A DNA stretch of 64,000 bases from Microcella sp. (GTDB taxonomy: Bacteria; Actinomycetota; Actinomycetes; Actinomycetales; Microbacteriaceae), in NCBI RefSeq assembly GCF_019739195.1, contig NZ_JAHHDS010000002.1:62001-126000 (forward strand). The letters run 5' to 3'. Of the stretch, positions 1 to 8,846 are shown one piece after another; position 1 is the first letter of the stretch; the number at the start of each line of letters is the position of its first letter. Under the pieces are notes generated by a model that was not told where the DNA came from, made no database searches, and worked only from the letters and a program-made list of their open reading frames with translations. The translations under genes were made by a program, and so were the position numbers.

Positions 1-253
1 CGGACCGGTCGATGACCAGCACCCGCGTGCCGTAGAGCTCGTAGTAGCGCTCGGCTTCACTAGCGACGAGATCGGGGCTTCCCGATCGCAAGGCCTGCCG
101 TGCGCTCGTGACGAAGTAGGCAACATCGCCCAGCAGCTCAGAGAAGTGCTCCTGCTGGATGCTGCGCGCGGCACTCCACGCGTACGCACCGCCCAGAACC
201 AGCAGCACCGCGACGAGCGGAACGAGGAACACGGTGACCAGTCGGCGGCGCAC
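1..253 (-). CDS. Sensor histidine kinase, N-terminal part (cut by window edge)
   Basis: Only the first 84 codons lie in the window. The GTG start sits 2 nt after the stop of the response regulator gene upstream, so the two are co-transcribed. A short basic start (VRRR) is followed by one hydrophobic segment at about residues 6-24, then a soluble stretch that would be the start of an extracytoplasmic sensor region. No kinase motif (HisKA or HATPase) is visible because that part lies outside the window; the kinase call rests on position behind an OmpR-type regulator and on the membrane-anchored start. The sensed signal cannot be inferred. Confidence 0.7.
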   Translation of the reverse strand, partial: MRRRLVTVFLVPLVAVLLVLGGAYAWSAARSIQQEHFSELLGDVAYFVTSARQALRSGSPDLVASEAERYYELYGTRVLVIDRS

Positions 254-255
254 GG

Positions 256-927
256 CTACCTCCCCGCGAATCGATAGCCGATGCCGCGCACCGTCTCGAT
301 CAAGTCGCCTCGCCCGGTCTTGCGCCGAATGGAGCCGACGTGCACCTCGAGCGAACGACTGAAGGCGTGCCAGTCGGTCTGCCAGACCTCGCGGATGATG
401 CGCTCACGCGGCACGACAACCCCGGGATACCGAGCGAGTACGGCAAGGATGTCGAACTCGGTGCGCGTCAGCTCAACCGGGTGTCCGTCGACGATCAACT
501 GGCGAGCCGACAGATCGATCCGCGTTCCCGACACGTCGATGACCTGCTCCTGAACCGGTTCCGCCACGAGCGACCGCGACCGCCGCGTGACCGCCTCGAT
601 GCGTGCCACCAGCTCGAGCACGTTGTAGGGCTTGACGACGAAGTCGTCCGCGCCGGCTCGCAGGCCCCGGATGCGCTCCTGAACATGACTGCGGGCGGTG
701 GCGATGATGATCGGCACTCCTGACCGCTCGCGGATTCGACGACAGAGCTCGATGCCGTCCATGTCGGGCAGACCGAGATCGAGAAGCACAACCTCGGTGT
801 CAGTGCCGAGGGCCTCGAGCGCCTGAGCGGCATCCGCGGCGCTGACCGTGTCGTAGCCGGCCTTGCGCAGAAACGCGCGCAGCGCATCCATGAGTCGATC
901 GTCGTCCTCGACGATCAGAACGGCCAT
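256..927 (-). CDS. OmpR/PhoB-family response regulator
   Basis: DNA-binding response regulator of 223 residues. The receiver domain occupies about residues 1-115, with the acidic pocket EDDD (7-10), the phosphoacceptor Asp at about residue 50 (LLDLGLPDMDG) and the conserved Lys at about 99 (VVKPYN). A winged-helix trans_reg_C domain fills residues 130-223 (ELTRTEFDIL, GYRFAGR end). The ATG at 927 is preferred because the receiver begins at once; a GTG four codons earlier (939) is also open. It precedes the histidine kinase by 2 nt. The target genes are unknown. Confidence 0.92.
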   Translation of the reverse strand: MAVLIVEDDDRLMDALRAFLRKAGYDTVSAADAAQALEALGTDTEVVLLDLGLPDMDGIELCRRIRERSGVPIIIATARSHVQERIRGLRAGADDFVVKPYNVLELVARIEAVTRRSRSLVAEPVQEQVIDVSGTRIDLSARQLIVDGHPVELTRTEFDILAVLARYPGVVVPRERIIREVWQTDWHAFSRSLEVHVGSIRRKTGRGDLIETVRGIGYRFAGR

Positions 928-1111
928 GCGACCGCCCACGGGATGACCCGGTCGCAGAGCGCACCGTGAAGACCGGTGTCGGCACTGACGTCGGCGGACA
1001 CCCCCTGCTTTCTGGCGCGGTGCACATCGCCGAGGCTAGCAGTCGCACCGCGGCCGCTCTCGTGCGCGCCAAAATGCCCGAGCAGCTGTCGAGCGCTGCC
1101 TCTCAGTGCGC

Positions 1112-1912
1112 CTACGCCCGCTGGGCGAAGGCGCTCTCGTAGAGGCACACCGCGGCGGCGGTAGCGAGGTTGAGCGACTCGGCCTTGCCGTAAATCGGCA
1201 CGATCACCGCTCGGTCGGCGAGGTCGAGCTGCTCGCGAGTGAGCCCACGAGCCTCGTTGCCGAACAGCCACGCCGTGGGCCCATCGAGGTGGCCGTCTGA
1301 CCGCACTGCGAGCAGGTCGTCGCCCGAGATGTCGGCCGCAAGAATACGGCTGCCTGCCTCGCGCAGCTTCTGCAGGGTCGGCTCGAGAGCCACACCCACG
1401 ACGACGGGCACGTGGAAAAGCGACCCGGTCGTCGCCCGCACGACCTTCGGGTTGAAGACGTCGACGCTCGTGCCGCTGAGGATGACGGCGTCAGCACCTG
1501 CCGCATCCGCGACGCGGATGATCGTGCCCGCGTTGCCCGGGTCGCGCACTTCTTCGAGCACGGCGACGAGGCGCGGGCGACGGCTTAGCAGCTCGTCGAG
1601 GGAAAGGGGAAACTGGCGGCAGACCGCGACGACACCCTGCGGCGTCACGGTGTCGGCGATGGTCTCGAGCACGGCATCCGTCACCTGCTCGACACGGCAT
1701 CCGGCGTCGGCCGCCGCGCGCCCGATACCGACGTAGCGGTCGAGAGCGGCTTGCGTGGCGAAGATCTCGACAATGAGCTCCGGGCGGTACTGCAGTGCTT
1801 CGGCGACGGCCTGCGGGCCTTCGAGCAAGAACAGGCCGGTCTCGGCGCGCTGGTTCTTCTTGGCCAGCTTCGCGGCGGCGCGCACGCGCGGCGAGCGCGG
1901 GTTGTCGATCAC
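1112..1912 (-). CDS. TrmH/SpoU-family RNA 2'-O-methyltransferase
   Basis: SAM-dependent RNA ribose 2'-O-methyltransferase of the SPOUT superfamily, 266 residues. The three family motifs are visible: motif 1 with the catalytic Arg region (EEVRDPGNAGTIIRVADA, about 141-158), motif 2 (LFGNEARGL, about 216-224) and motif 3 (VPIYGKAESLNLATAAAV, about 238-255) that forms the knotted SAM site. The N-terminal part (LLEGPQAVAEAL) resembles the substrate-binding domain of RlmB/TsnR-like enzymes. The start is GTG. The next gene downstream in the actinobacterial order is often pheS; here it is a regulator. The exact rRNA or tRNA target is not determined. Confidence 0.9.
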   Translation of the reverse strand: MIDNPRSPRVRAAAKLAKKNQRAETGLFLLEGPQAVAEALQYRPELIVEIFATQAALDRYVGIGRAAADAGCRVEQVTDAVLETIADTVTPQGVVAVCRQFPLSLDELLSRRPRLVAVLEEVRDPGNAGTIIRVADAAGADAVILSGTSVDVFNPKVVRATTGSLFHVPVVVGVALEPTLQKLREAGSRILAADISGDDLLAVRSDGHLDGPTAWLFGNEARGLTREQLDLADRAVIVPIYGKAESLNLATAAAVCLYESAFAQRA

Positions 1913-1992
1913 AGCGTCATGCTAGCGAGACGAGTGTGAACGCCAGGTGAACCCGTCTCGGCGCGCCCGCGCCGCATGCGCGTGAACGTCGA

Positions 1993-2025
1993 CGCGGCGC
2001 GCCCCCGAGTCGGGGACGCGCCGCG
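1993..2025 (-). terminator. Hairpin terminator after rplT
   Basis: Inverted repeat 1993-2006 / 2012-2025 with a 5-nt loop (14 bp stem, one G-T pair) about 20 nt beyond the rplT stop. There is no T run on the transcribed side, as is common for GC-rich actinobacterial terminators. It closes the infC-rpmI-rplT operon. Confidence 0.7.
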
Positions 2026-2044
2026 ATGACGGTCAGCGGGTGAA

Positions 2045-2434
2045 CTACGCCGCGTCGGTCTTCGGTGCCGAGGTGTCGGCCGGAAGGGCCTCCTTGGCGA
2101 CCTTGACGAGCGCCGTGAAGGCCGCGGGCTCGTTGACCGCGAGCTCGGCGAGCATACGACGGTCGACCTCGACGCCAGCCAGGCCGAGGCCCTGGATGAG
2201 GCGGTTGTACGTCAGGCCGTTCGCGCGCGAAGCGGCGTTGATGCGCTGGATCCAGAGACGGCGGAACTCGCCCTTCTTCGCACGGCGGTCGCGGTACGAG
2301 TAGACCAGCGAGTGCGTGACCTGCTCTTTGGCCTTGCGGTAGAGGCGCGACCGCTGACCGCGGTAGCCCTCGGCCCGCTCGAGGATGACCCGACGCTTCT
2401 TGTGGGCATTGACCGCCCGCTTGACTCTAGCCAT
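2045..2434 (-). CDS. rplT: 50S ribosomal protein L20
   Basis: Ribosomal protein L20 (129 residues), an early assembly protein of the large subunit that binds 23S rRNA. The classic basic N-terminus [15 protein letters not shown], the LYRKAKEQV segment and the [12 protein letters not shown] block are visible. The last 15 residues ([13 protein letters not shown]) form an acidic tail beyond the E. coli length. It is the third gene of infC-rpmI-rplT, starting 32 nt after rpmI, and is followed by a strong hairpin. Confidence 0.98.
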   Translation of the reverse strand: MARVKRAVNAHKKRRVILERAEGYRGQRSRLYRKAKEQVTHSLVYSYRDRRAKKGEFRRLWIQRINAASRANGLTYNRLIQGLGLAGVEVDRRMLAELAVNEPAAFTALVKVAKEALPADTSAPKTDAA

Positions 2435-2466
2435 TTCTTCTTATCCTTAGGGTTCTGTCTCGGGTC

Positions 2467-2664
2467 TTACTTCTTGCCGATGAGCTTCTTGATGACCTTG
2501 GCGTCTTGCGGAGCAAGAACGACCTCACGGTTCAGGCGGCGCGTGACCTTGCTGCTCTTCTTCTCAAGGTTGTGGCGCATGCCGGCGCCCTGCTTCATGA
2601 CCTTGCCGGAGCCGGTCAACTTGAAGCGCTTCTTGGCACCGGAGTGCGTCTTCTGCTTGGGCAT
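2467..2664 (-). CDS. rpmI: 50S ribosomal protein L35
   Basis: Ribosomal protein L35, 65 residues, very basic. The family pattern [21 protein letters not shown] and the C-terminal block with KKLIGKK are visible. A GAGGA ribosome binding site lies 4-5 nt before the ATG. The gene starts 23 nt after the infC stop and precedes rplT, the usual translation-factor and ribosomal-protein operon. Confidence 0.98.
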   Translation of the reverse strand: MPKQKTHSGAKKRFKLTGSGKVMKQGAGMRHNLEKKSSKVTRRLNREVVLAPQDAKVIKKLIGKK

Positions 2665-2687
2665 CGTTTCCTCGTTTCGTCGTGGTT

Positions 2688-3527
2688 CTACTCCGCCGTC
2701 GCCGAAGCGCCGTCGGTGGTGGTCGTGGGGGTCTTGCTCGCAGCCTTCGCTGTGGGCTTCGCGGCCGCAGGCTTGGCTGCAGCGGACTTGGCTGCCGTCG
2801 GCTTGGCTGCCGCCGGCTTCGCAGTGGCCGGCTTCTTCGCTGCAGCTGGCTTCTCGTCAGGCTGATCGGCGACCGCGGTCTCCTGCGGCTCGGCGACGAC
2901 TGCCTTCTTCGCAGCAGGAGCCTTCGCAGGAGCCTCAGCTGCCGGAGCAGCCTCATTCTCTTTGCGCGCCGCCTTGGTGGCTGCACGAGCCGCCATCTGC
3001 TCGGCCTTGGCGTCAGCCTTGTTGCGCAGCGGGCCGATGATCATGACCATATTGCGGCCGTCGATCATGGGGGTCGACTCGACGGTGCCGTACTCGGCGA
3101 CGTCTTCGGCGAAGCGCTGCAGCAGGCGCACACCCTGCTCGGGGCGCGACTGCTCGCGGCCGCGGAACAGGATCATGGCCTTGACCTTGTCGCCCGCCTG
3201 CAAGAAGCCTTCGGCGCGCTTGCGCTTGGTCTCGTAGTCGTGCTTGTCGATCTTCAGGCGGAAGCGCACCTCTTTGAGGATCGTGTTCGCCTGGTTGCGA
3301 CGCGCCTCTTTCGCCTTCTGCGCCGCCTCGTACTTGAACTTGCCGTAATCCATGATCTTGACCACGGGCGGCTTCGAGTTGGGGGCGACCTCGACCAGAT
3401 CGAGGTCGGCTTCTTGGGCCAGGCGCAGTGCCACCTCGATCTTGACGACTCCGACCTGCTCTCCGGCGGGGCCGACGAGGCGTACCTCAGGCACTCGGAT
3501 GCGATCGTTCGTTCTCGGTTCGCTGAT
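2688..3527 (-). CDS. infC: Translation initiation factor IF-3 (ATC start)
   Basis: IF-3 prevents 70S association and proofreads the start codon. The N-domain ([18 protein letters not shown]), the linker with [17 protein letters not shown] and the C-domain ([31 protein letters not shown]) fill about residues 1-180. A tail of about 100 residues rich in Ala, Pro and Lys follows, absent from the E. coli protein. The predicted start is the ATC at 3527-3525, preceded by an AGAGGAGA Shine-Dalgarno sequence at a 6-7 nt distance. No ATG, GTG or TTG with a binding site lies nearby; the only upstream in-frame start (GTG at 3602) would add 25 unconserved residues. Non-AUG infC starts are known and serve autoregulation. 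Confidence 0.93.
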   Translation of the reverse strand: MSEPRTNDRIRVPEVRLVGPAGEQVGVVKIEVALRLAQEADLDLVEVAPNSKPPVVKIMDYGKFKYEAAQKAKEARRNQANTILKEVRFRLKIDKHDYETKRKRAEGFLQAGDKVKAMILFRGREQSRPEQGVRLLQRFAEDVAEYGTVESTPMIDGRNMVMIIGPLRNKADAKAEQMAARAATKAARKENEAAPAAEAPAKAPAAKKAVVAEPQETAVADQPDEKPAAAKKPATAKPAAAKPTAAKSAAAKPAAAKPTAKAASKTPTTTTDGASATAE

Positions 3528-3616
3528 GCGATTCTCCTCTGTTGGTTCACCACGGTTGTTCGGTGAAAGAGGAGAGCACCCCTGGCGCACGGCCAGCACC
3601 ACCCACGGTCTTCGCG

Positions 3617-3634
3617 CGGCTCTCGGAAGAGCCG
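3617..3634 (-). other. Hairpin in the infC leader
   Basis: Perfect 7-bp stem (CGGCTCT / AGAGCCG) with a TCCG tetraloop on the transcribed strand, 90 nt upstream of the infC start. It may be part of a structured leader that regulates the operon; no known L20 leader fold was recognised. Confidence 0.35.
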
Positions 3635-3807
3635 ACGAACGGGGTGATTCGACCCGGTAACCTAAAGGCGGTCAAGCGCGGGTGGGAGGATTCTCCACTT
3701 TCGTACCGGGGATCTGGCCCCGGAGCCCGCATAACCCTACCAGCACCGCACCGTTTTCGAAACGCGGGCGGCGATCCTTCCCGCAGTCACCGCAACCGAG
3801 AGGCACC

Positions 3808-4149
3808 ATGAGCGAGCTAGACGCCGACATCGACCCCGCCCGCGACATCGCCGATGTGCCGGCCGTCGAGATCATCAACACGGTCGCCGTGCACCTGCTC
3901 AGCGCCGCCGCGGTGAAGTGCGGGCTCTCGGAACACGGCGACGACGAGATCGACCTGGCCGAGGCGCGCAAGCTCATCGTCGCACTCGCCGGCCTCATCA
4001 CTGCCGCGTCGCCCGAGCTCGGCGACCACCACGCGCGCGTACTGCGCGACGGTCTGCGGTCGGTACAGCTCGCGTTCCGCGAAGCCTCGCCTTTTCCCGA
4101 TGCACCCGGCATGGGTCCGGGCGAGAAGCTCACGGGTCCGGTGAACTAG
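3808..4149 (+). CDS. DUF1844 domain protein
   Basis: Small acidic protein of 113 residues matching the DUF1844 family that often sits beside infC in actinobacteria. The core is about residues 15-80, with the pattern VEIINTVAVHLLSAAAVKCGL and EARKLIVALAGLI. The function of the family is unknown. The ATG at 3808 is chosen because the family core starts soon after it; it runs divergent from infC. Its stop overlaps by 3 nt the stop of the convergent sseB-like gene. Confidence 0.85.
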   Translation: MSELDADIDPARDIADVPAVEIINTVAVHLLSAAAVKCGLSEHGDDEIDLAEARKLIVALAGLITAASPELGDHHARVLRDGLRSVQLAFREASPFPDAPGMGPGEKLTGPVN

Positions 4150-4913
4150 AGCGGCTCGGCGGCAACCGGCTGCACCGACATCGAGTCGATGCGCTCGGCA
4201 ACGGTCGCATCCTGAGCCCAGGCGGCGCTCAACGACTGCACAATCGTTCGCAAGCCCTCGGCGTCGAGGCCAGGCTCGACCGCGAGTCGCACGATCACTT
4301 CAGGCGCGACTCCCCGCGCCTGCTCGTCTCCGGCAATAAGCGAGACCGCCCAGATCTGTGGATGCTGTGCCGCGGGCCGCGCAATCGCCTCGAGCACTTC
4401 GGCATCATCGACGGCCGGCACCCAGGGCGCGCCCTGCGCGATCGCCCACACGGCCGGCCGGGGCAGAACGACCTCGTCACCGCCCGACCGAGGGTCGATC
4501 ACGATGCGATCGGTGTGCTCGCTCGCCGCCGCGAGGGCGACGCGCACAGCGTCGGCCGGCACGGGCCGAGCATCCGGCCGCCACCGCGACATCGCGGCGA
4601 CCGACGAGAACACCGGCAGGATCGGGCGCCCGTCGGGGCCAGCGACCGTGATGATCGACAGTTCTTGACTCTTGTCGACGACGAGACCGTGATCGGTGAC
4701 GCTCGTCTCGCCCGCGACCGCGACGAGGGGGATCAAGAAGCGACAGGTGCGCAGACTGTCAACGAAGCTTGCGAGGGTCAGCTCGCCAGCCCGGAAGGCC
4801 GACCGCGCGCGAAGGAAGGCCTCGGGCGCTGAGCCGTCGTCGTCGGCGTTCGTGTTGGGCTCGAAATGCCGACCTTGCCAGGGTTGGCCAGCCGAGTCAG
4901 CGGCCGGCGACAT
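4146..4913 (-). CDS. SseB-family protein
   Basis: Protein of 255 residues with an SseB N-terminal domain at about 30-140 ([35 protein letters not shown]). The actinobacterial members of this family have no proven activity; the name comes from an enterobacterial serine-sensitivity suppressor. The ATG at 4913 overlaps the end of priA by 17 nt, so translation is probably coupled and the gene is the last of the his operon. The C-terminal half (about 150-255) looks like a second alpha/beta module, as in other family members. Confidence 0.85.
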   Translation of the reverse strand: MSPAADSAGQPWQGRHFEPNTNADDDGSAPEAFLRARSAFRAGELTLASFVDSLRTCRFLIPLVAVAGETSVTDHGLVVDKSQELSIITVAGPDGRPILPVFSSVAAMSRWRPDARPVPADAVRVALAAASEHTDRIVIDPRSGGDEVVLPRPAVWAIAQGAPWVPAVDDAEVLEAIARPAAQHPQIWAVSLIAGDEQARGVAPEVIVRLAVEPGLDAEGLRTIVQSLSAAWAQDATVAERIDSMSVQPVAAEPL

Positions 4914-5646
4914 CCAGCGCTTCGGGCAGGGTGAAGGCACCGGCGTAGAGCGCCTTGCCGACGATCGCGCCCTCGAGACCGAGCGGCACGAGCTCACGCA
5001 GCGCGGCGATGTCGTCGAGGCTCGCCACGCCGCCCGACGCGATCACCGGGCGGTGGGTGCGCTCCATGACCGAGCGCAGCAGGTCGAGGTTCGGGCCCTT
5101 GAGCGTGCCGTCTTTCGTGACGTCGGTGACGACATAACGGGCGCAGCCTGCCGACTCGAGCCGCTCGAGCACCGACCATAGATCGCCGCCCTCTTCTGTC
5201 CAGCCACGAGCTGCAAGAGTCGTGCCGCGCACGTCGAGCCCGACCGCGATCGCCTCGCCGTACTCGGCGATGACGTGCGCCGCCCACTCGGGGTTCTCGA
5301 GCGCGGCGGTGCCGAGGTTGATGCGCTTCGCGCCCGTCGCGAGCGCCGCCTCGAGCGTCGCGTCGTCGCGAATGCCGCCCGAGAGCTCGATGTTGACGTT
5401 GCGAGGGGTCGTCTTGACCACCTTCTTGATGATCGAGCGGTTGCTGCCGCGACCGAATGCCGCGTCGAGGTCGACGAGGTGAATCCACTCTGCGCCCTGG
5501 TCTGCCCACTCGTGAGCGGCATCGATGGGGTCGCCGTAGCTCGTCTCGGTGCCGGCTTCACCTTGCGTGAGGCGCACGGCCTTGCCCCCTGCGACATCCA
5601 CCGCCGGAAGGAGCGTAAGGGCGGGGATCGTCGAGAACTCGCTCAT
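4897..5646 (-). CDS. priA: Bifunctional HisA/TrpF isomerase PriA
   Basis: (Beta-alpha)8 barrel of 249 residues that isomerises ProFAR in histidine synthesis and, in actinobacteria lacking TrpF, phosphoribosyl anthranilate in tryptophan synthesis. Visible signs are the catalytic Asp in [15 protein letters not shown], the barrel motifs [10 protein letters not shown] and ELSGGIRD, the second catalytic Asp in [14 protein letters not shown], and phosphate loops [11 protein letters not shown] and [10 protein letters not shown]. The ATG at 5646 is chosen because residues encoded upstream are not family-like. It follows hisH by about 100 nt. Dual activity is inferred from the phylum and is not shown by the sequence alone. 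Confidence 0.93.
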   Translation of the reverse strand: MSEFSTIPALTLLPAVDVAGGKAVRLTQGEAGTETSYGDPIDAAHEWADQGAEWIHLVDLDAAFGRGSNRSIIKKVVKTTPRNVNIELSGGIRDDATLEAALATGAKRINLGTAALENPEWAAHVIAEYGEAIAVGLDVRGTTLAARGWTEEGGDLWSVLERLESAGCARYVVTDVTKDGTLKGPNLDLLRSVMERTHRPVIASGGVASLDDIAALRELVPLGLEGAIVGKALYAGAFTLPEALDVAGR

Positions 5647-5746
5647 CGATGGCTTTCTGATCGTCGTGTCATGGTGGTGCATCGTGGTGGTCGGCTGGTC
5701 GCGACCAAACACAGCATCGTACCCCGTCGATGGGCACGGGCCGAGT

Positions 5747-6379
5747 TCAGAAAGTGCCCAGCCAATTGCTCAGCAGCCGCAGGCCTGCCGCGCCCGACTT
5801 TTCGGGGTGGAACTGCGTGCTCGTCAGCGGACCGTTCTCGACCGCCGCGATGAACCTCTCGCCGTGCTCGGCCCACGTGACGATCGGCGCTGGAATCGCC
5901 GGGTGCGGGTCGAGCGTCCACTCGTGGGCGGCGTAGGAGTGCACGAAATAGAACCGCTCGTCGTGCAGGCCCGCGAAGAGCCTCGAGTCGTCGTCGGCCT
6001 CGACAGTGTTCCAGCCCATGTGGGGCACGGTCGGGGCGCGCAGGGCTGTCACCGTGCCGGGCCACTGCCCGAGCCCGGCAGTCACGACGCCCCGCTCCTC
6101 TCCGCTCTCGAACATCACCTGCTGACCCACGCAGATGCCGAGCACGGGCCGACCGCCCGCGAGCCGCCGATCGATGAGCTCGTCGCCGCGCACCGCGCGG
6201 AGAGCATCCATCACCGCGCTGAATGCCCCCACGCCGGGAACCAGTAGTCCGTCGGCGGCCAGCACGCGATCACGGTCGGCCGTCAGCTCGACTCGGGCCC
6301 CGGCGGCCTCGAGGGCTTTCGCCGCCGAATGCACGTTGCCAGAGCCGTAGTCGAGCACGACCACGTCAGGAGCGCTCAC
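5747..6379 (-). CDS. hisH: Imidazole glycerol phosphate synthase, glutaminase subunit HisH
   Basis: Class I glutamine amidotransferase of 210 residues that supplies ammonia to HisF. The N-terminal DYGSGNVHS motif, the nucleophile Cys in LGICVGQQ (about residue 82) and the His-Glu pair in FHPEKSG (about 192-194) complete the catalytic triad. It starts with GTG 2 nt after hisB. HisF is not in the window. Confidence 0.96.
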   Translation of the reverse strand: MSAPDVVVLDYGSGNVHSAAKALEAAGARVELTADRDRVLAADGLLVPGVGAFSAVMDALRAVRGDELIDRRLAGGRPVLGICVGQQVMFESGEERGVVTAGLGQWPGTVTALRAPTVPHMGWNTVEADDDSRLFAGLHDERFYFVHSYAAHEWTLDPHPAIPAPIVTWAEHGERFIAAVENGPLTSTQFHPEKSGAAGLRLLSNWLGTF

Positions 6380-6381
6380 GA

Positions 6382-6987
6382 TCAGAGCGCGCCTTTCGTC
6401 GACGGAATGCCGTGCACGCGCGCGTCGAGCTGCACGGCCTGGCGGAACGCTCGCGCGAAAGCCTTGAACTCGGCTTCGGCAATGTGGTGCGGGTCGCGGC
6501 CGGCGAGCACAGTGAGGTGCACCGTGAGGCCCGCGTGCATCGTGATCGCCTCGAAGACGTGGCGCACCATCGAGCCCGTGAAGTGGCCGCCGATGAGGTG
6601 GTGCTCGAACCCCGCCGGCTCGCCCGTGTGCACGAGATAGGGCCTGCCGCTGATGTCGACCACGGCCTGCGCGAGCGCCTCGTCGAGCGGCACGAGCGCA
6701 TCGCCGAACCGGGCAATGCCCGCCTTGTCACCGAGCGCGCGAGCAATCGCGGTGCCGAGCACAATGCCGGTGTCTTCGACCGTGTGGTGCACGTCGATGT
6801 CGGTGTCACCGCTCGCCGAGATGTCGAGGTCGACGAGCGCGTGCTTGGCAAACGCCGTCAGCATGTGGTCAAAGAACGGCACGGTGGTCGAGATCGACGA
6901 ACGACCGGTGCCGTCGAGGTCGATGCGCAACTCGATCGACGATTCGCTCGTCTCACGGCTCAACTCGGCAATGCGGGGGGTACTCAC
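6382..6987 (-). CDS. hisB: Imidazoleglycerol-phosphate dehydratase
   Basis: IGP dehydratase of 201 residues, monofunctional (no phosphatase domain). Both metal-binding repeats are visible: [12 protein letters not shown] with [11 protein letters not shown], and [10 protein letters not shown] with [17 protein letters not shown]. The GTG start overlaps the hisC stop as GTGA. It catalyses the dehydration to imidazole acetol phosphate, the substrate of HisC encoded just upstream. Confidence 0.97.
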   Translation of the reverse strand: MSTPRIAELSRETSESSIELRIDLDGTGRSSISTTVPFFDHMLTAFAKHALVDLDISASGDTDIDVHHTVEDTGIVLGTAIARALGDKAGIARFGDALVPLDEALAQAVVDISGRPYLVHTGEPAGFEHHLIGGHFTGSMVRHVFEAITMHAGLTVHLTVLAGRDPHHIAEAEFKAFARAFRQAVQLDARVHGIPSTKGAL

Positions 6988-8060
6988 CGGCTCATCTTAG
7001 CGAGCACATCCAGGAACTCTGTGGTCTCGTCCTCGGTGCCCGCCGTGACCCTCAGGTGGTGCGCGAGACCGATGTCGCGGATGAGGATGTCGTGGTTGAG
7101 CAGGTAGCGGAAGGTCGCCTGCGGATCGTCGACGCCGCCGAAGAGTACGAAGTTGGCCCCGCTCTCGTGGGGGCTATACCCCAGTGCGGAGAGCTCGACC
7201 ACGAGGCGATCACGCTGGCGGCGGATGTCGTCGACGGTGCGCAGCATGGTCGGGGCGTGCTCGAGCGCGGCGGTGGCCGCCGCCTGGGTGAGGGCCGAGA
7301 GGTGGTACGGCAGGCGCACGAGCCGCAGAGCGTCGATCACCGCGGGGTCGGCGGCCAGGTACCCGAGCCGAGCGCCGGCGAAGGCGAACGCCTTGCTCAT
7401 CGTGCGCGAGACGACCAGCCGCTCTCGGCCGGGCAGCAGACTGAGGGCATCGGGCTGCCCAGCCGGCATGAATTCGGCATAGGCCTCATCGACCATGACG
7501 ATGCCACGGCTGGCCTCGTAGACCGCGGCGATCGTGTCGAGACCGAGCGGTGTGCCCGTGGGGTTGTTGGGCGCGCACAGAAAGACGAGGTCGGGATCGA
7601 ATCGCTTGACGGCGGAGACTGCTGTGGCGGGCGTGAGTGCGAAGTCGTCGTCGCGGTCGCCGGCGAGCCACCTCGTGCCCGTGCCCGCCGCGATGATCGA
7701 GTGCATCGAGTAGGTCGGCGGGAAGCCGAGCACCGAGCGTCCGGGGCCGCCGAACGCCTGCAGAATGTGCTGAATTACTTCGTTCGAGCCGTTCGCAGCC
7801 CAGATCTGCTCGGGGGTCACACCATCGCCGAGATACTGAGCAAGATGCTCGCGCAACCGCGTGAACTCGCGATCGGGATAGCGGTTGACCGACTGCAGCT
7901 CGCGTGCGACCGCTGCCAAGACATGCGCGATGACCTCGTCAGGAACAGGATGCGTGTTCTCGTTGACGTTGAGCGCGATGCGCACCGTCTTCTGGGGTGC
8001 GCCGTACGGGGTCAAGCCCCGCAGATCGTCACGGATCGGCAGATCGTCGAGGGTCGTCAC
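6984..8060 (-). CDS. hisC: Histidinol-phosphate aminotransferase
   Basis: PLP-dependent class I/II aminotransferase of 358 residues. Seen: [11 protein letters not shown] at the N-terminus, the nucleotide-like loop [10 protein letters not shown], the PLP ring contacts [10 protein letters not shown] and MVDEAYAEF, and the Schiff-base Lys in [17 protein letters not shown]. The GTG at 8060 ([15 protein letters not shown]) fits the usual family N-terminus; a GTG at 8090 is an alternative. It is the first gene of hisC-hisB-hisH-priA-sseB; hisD, often upstream, is not present here. Confidence 0.95.
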   Translation of the reverse strand: MTTLDDLPIRDDLRGLTPYGAPQKTVRIALNVNENTHPVPDEVIAHVLAAVARELQSVNRYPDREFTRLREHLAQYLGDGVTPEQIWAANGSNEVIQHILQAFGGPGRSVLGFPPTYSMHSIIAAGTGTRWLAGDRDDDFALTPATAVSAVKRFDPDLVFLCAPNNPTGTPLGLDTIAAVYEASRGIVMVDEAYAEFMPAGQPDALSLLPGRERLVVSRTMSKAFAFAGARLGYLAADPAVIDALRLVRLPYHLSALTQAAATAALEHAPTMLRTVDDIRRQRDRLVVELSALGYSPHESGANFVLFGGVDDPQATFRYLLNHDILIRDIGLAHHLRVTAGTEDETTEFLDVLAKMSR

Positions 8061-8135
8061 CCGCTCATCGTAGCCGCGGGCATCGGGCACCTCTCACGAG
8101 GCAGTCCCGCGTGCGCAGGGAGTCAGAGGAGGCGC

Positions 8136-8513
8136 TCAGTCGACGTAGCGTTCAGGAACGACGAGCTGCTGGCCGGGCACGACCGACGCGCTCTCGAGCG
8201 CGTTGATCGACATGAGGTCGGCGACGACATCGGCCGTGGAGGAGTCGGGAGCGATCGTCGCTGCGAGCGACCACAGTGATTGGCCGGCTTCGACCGTCAC
8301 GGTCGTGACCGCCGCGCTGTCACCGCTGGTCGAGGTGGCCGTCGCTCCCCCGCCGTTGAGTGACATGCTCACCAGCGCGATCACGAGCGGCAGCGAGACG
8401 AGCACCGCGATCACGGCCCGGCCGCGACGCGTCAGACGCAGACGCGTGCGAGGCACGAGACCGACCGAGGGCATCGTCGATGCGAAGCGGTGGTCGTAGA
8501 TGACTGCGCTCAT
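8136..8513 (-). CDS. LysM-domain membrane protein divergent from lexA (probable SOS division inhibitor)
   Basis: 125-residue protein with a cytoplasmic basic N-terminus, one membrane span at about residues 32-52 and a single extracytoplasmic LysM domain (VEAGQSLWSLAATIAP, INALESASVVPGQQLVVP) that would bind peptidoglycan. A GAAGGG site precedes the ATG. It is transcribed away from lexA with three SOS-box-like sequences between them. The same layout holds for YneA in Bacillus and the LysM protein ChiZ in mycobacteria, which stop division during DNA damage; that role is inferred from layout and architecture. Confidence 0.8.
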   Translation of the reverse strand: MSAVIYDHRFASTMPSVGLVPRTRLRLTRRGRAVIAVLVSLPLVIALVSMSLNGGGATATSTSGDSAAVTTVTVEAGQSLWSLAATIAPDSSTADVVADLMSINALESASVVPGQQLVVPERYVD

Positions 8514-8643
8514 GGTGTCGCCCTTCGGTCGATGCTGCTGCGGTGTTTCGATGGTGCTGTGCTGCGTGGTACAGGTCCCCCGGCAGGGGGCTGCCGGGGG
8601 ATGCACCGCTTCTCGGCCGGGAGAGGCGATGCGAACCTGTGTT

Positions 8644-8659
8644 CCGAACATACCTTCGA
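8644..8659. promoter_or_regulatory. SOS box-like site 1 (LysM side)
   Basis: CCGAACATACCTTCGA matches the actinobacterial LexA site TCGAAC-N4-GTTCGA at 10 of 12 fixed positions. It abuts the next site directly and lies 131 nt upstream of the LysM gene start. Confidence 0.5.
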
Positions 8660-8675
8660 TCGAACACAGTTTCAA
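8660..8675. promoter_or_regulatory. SOS box-like site 2 (LysM side)
   Basis: TCGAACACAGTTTCAA matches the TCGAAC-N4-GTTCGA consensus at 10 of 12 positions and is contiguous with site 1, suggesting a tandem LexA operator for the LysM gene. Confidence 0.6.
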
Positions 8676-8713
8676 GCCCTCGCCCCACTTTCGTGACCAA
8701 TCGTGCGACACAC

Positions 8714-8729
8714 TCGAACAGATGTTTGA
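8714..8729. promoter_or_regulatory. SOS box (LexA operator) at the lexA promoter
   Basis: TCGAACAGATGTTTGA matches the consensus at 11 of 12 positions. It overlaps a possible -35 element (TTTGAT, 8725-8730), followed after 18 nt by TAGAGT (8749-8754) as -10, so LexA binding would block lexA transcription. The whole 333-nt interval 8514-8846 holds no other feature I can support. Confidence 0.8.
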
Positions 8730-8846
8730 TATGAGCCGTTCGACTGGATAGAGTTTCGAGGGTTCGAGAGCATTCCACTCGACACCACCGACATTCGCGA
8801 GGACCACCGACAGTCGACAGAACGCATCTGTCAGGACGGAGCCGAC

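Noticed and set aside
2682-3566. Open frame of 294 codons on the plus strand opposite infC
   Set aside because: Mirror of the Ala/Lys-rich IF-3 tail, with repetitive composition and no motif.
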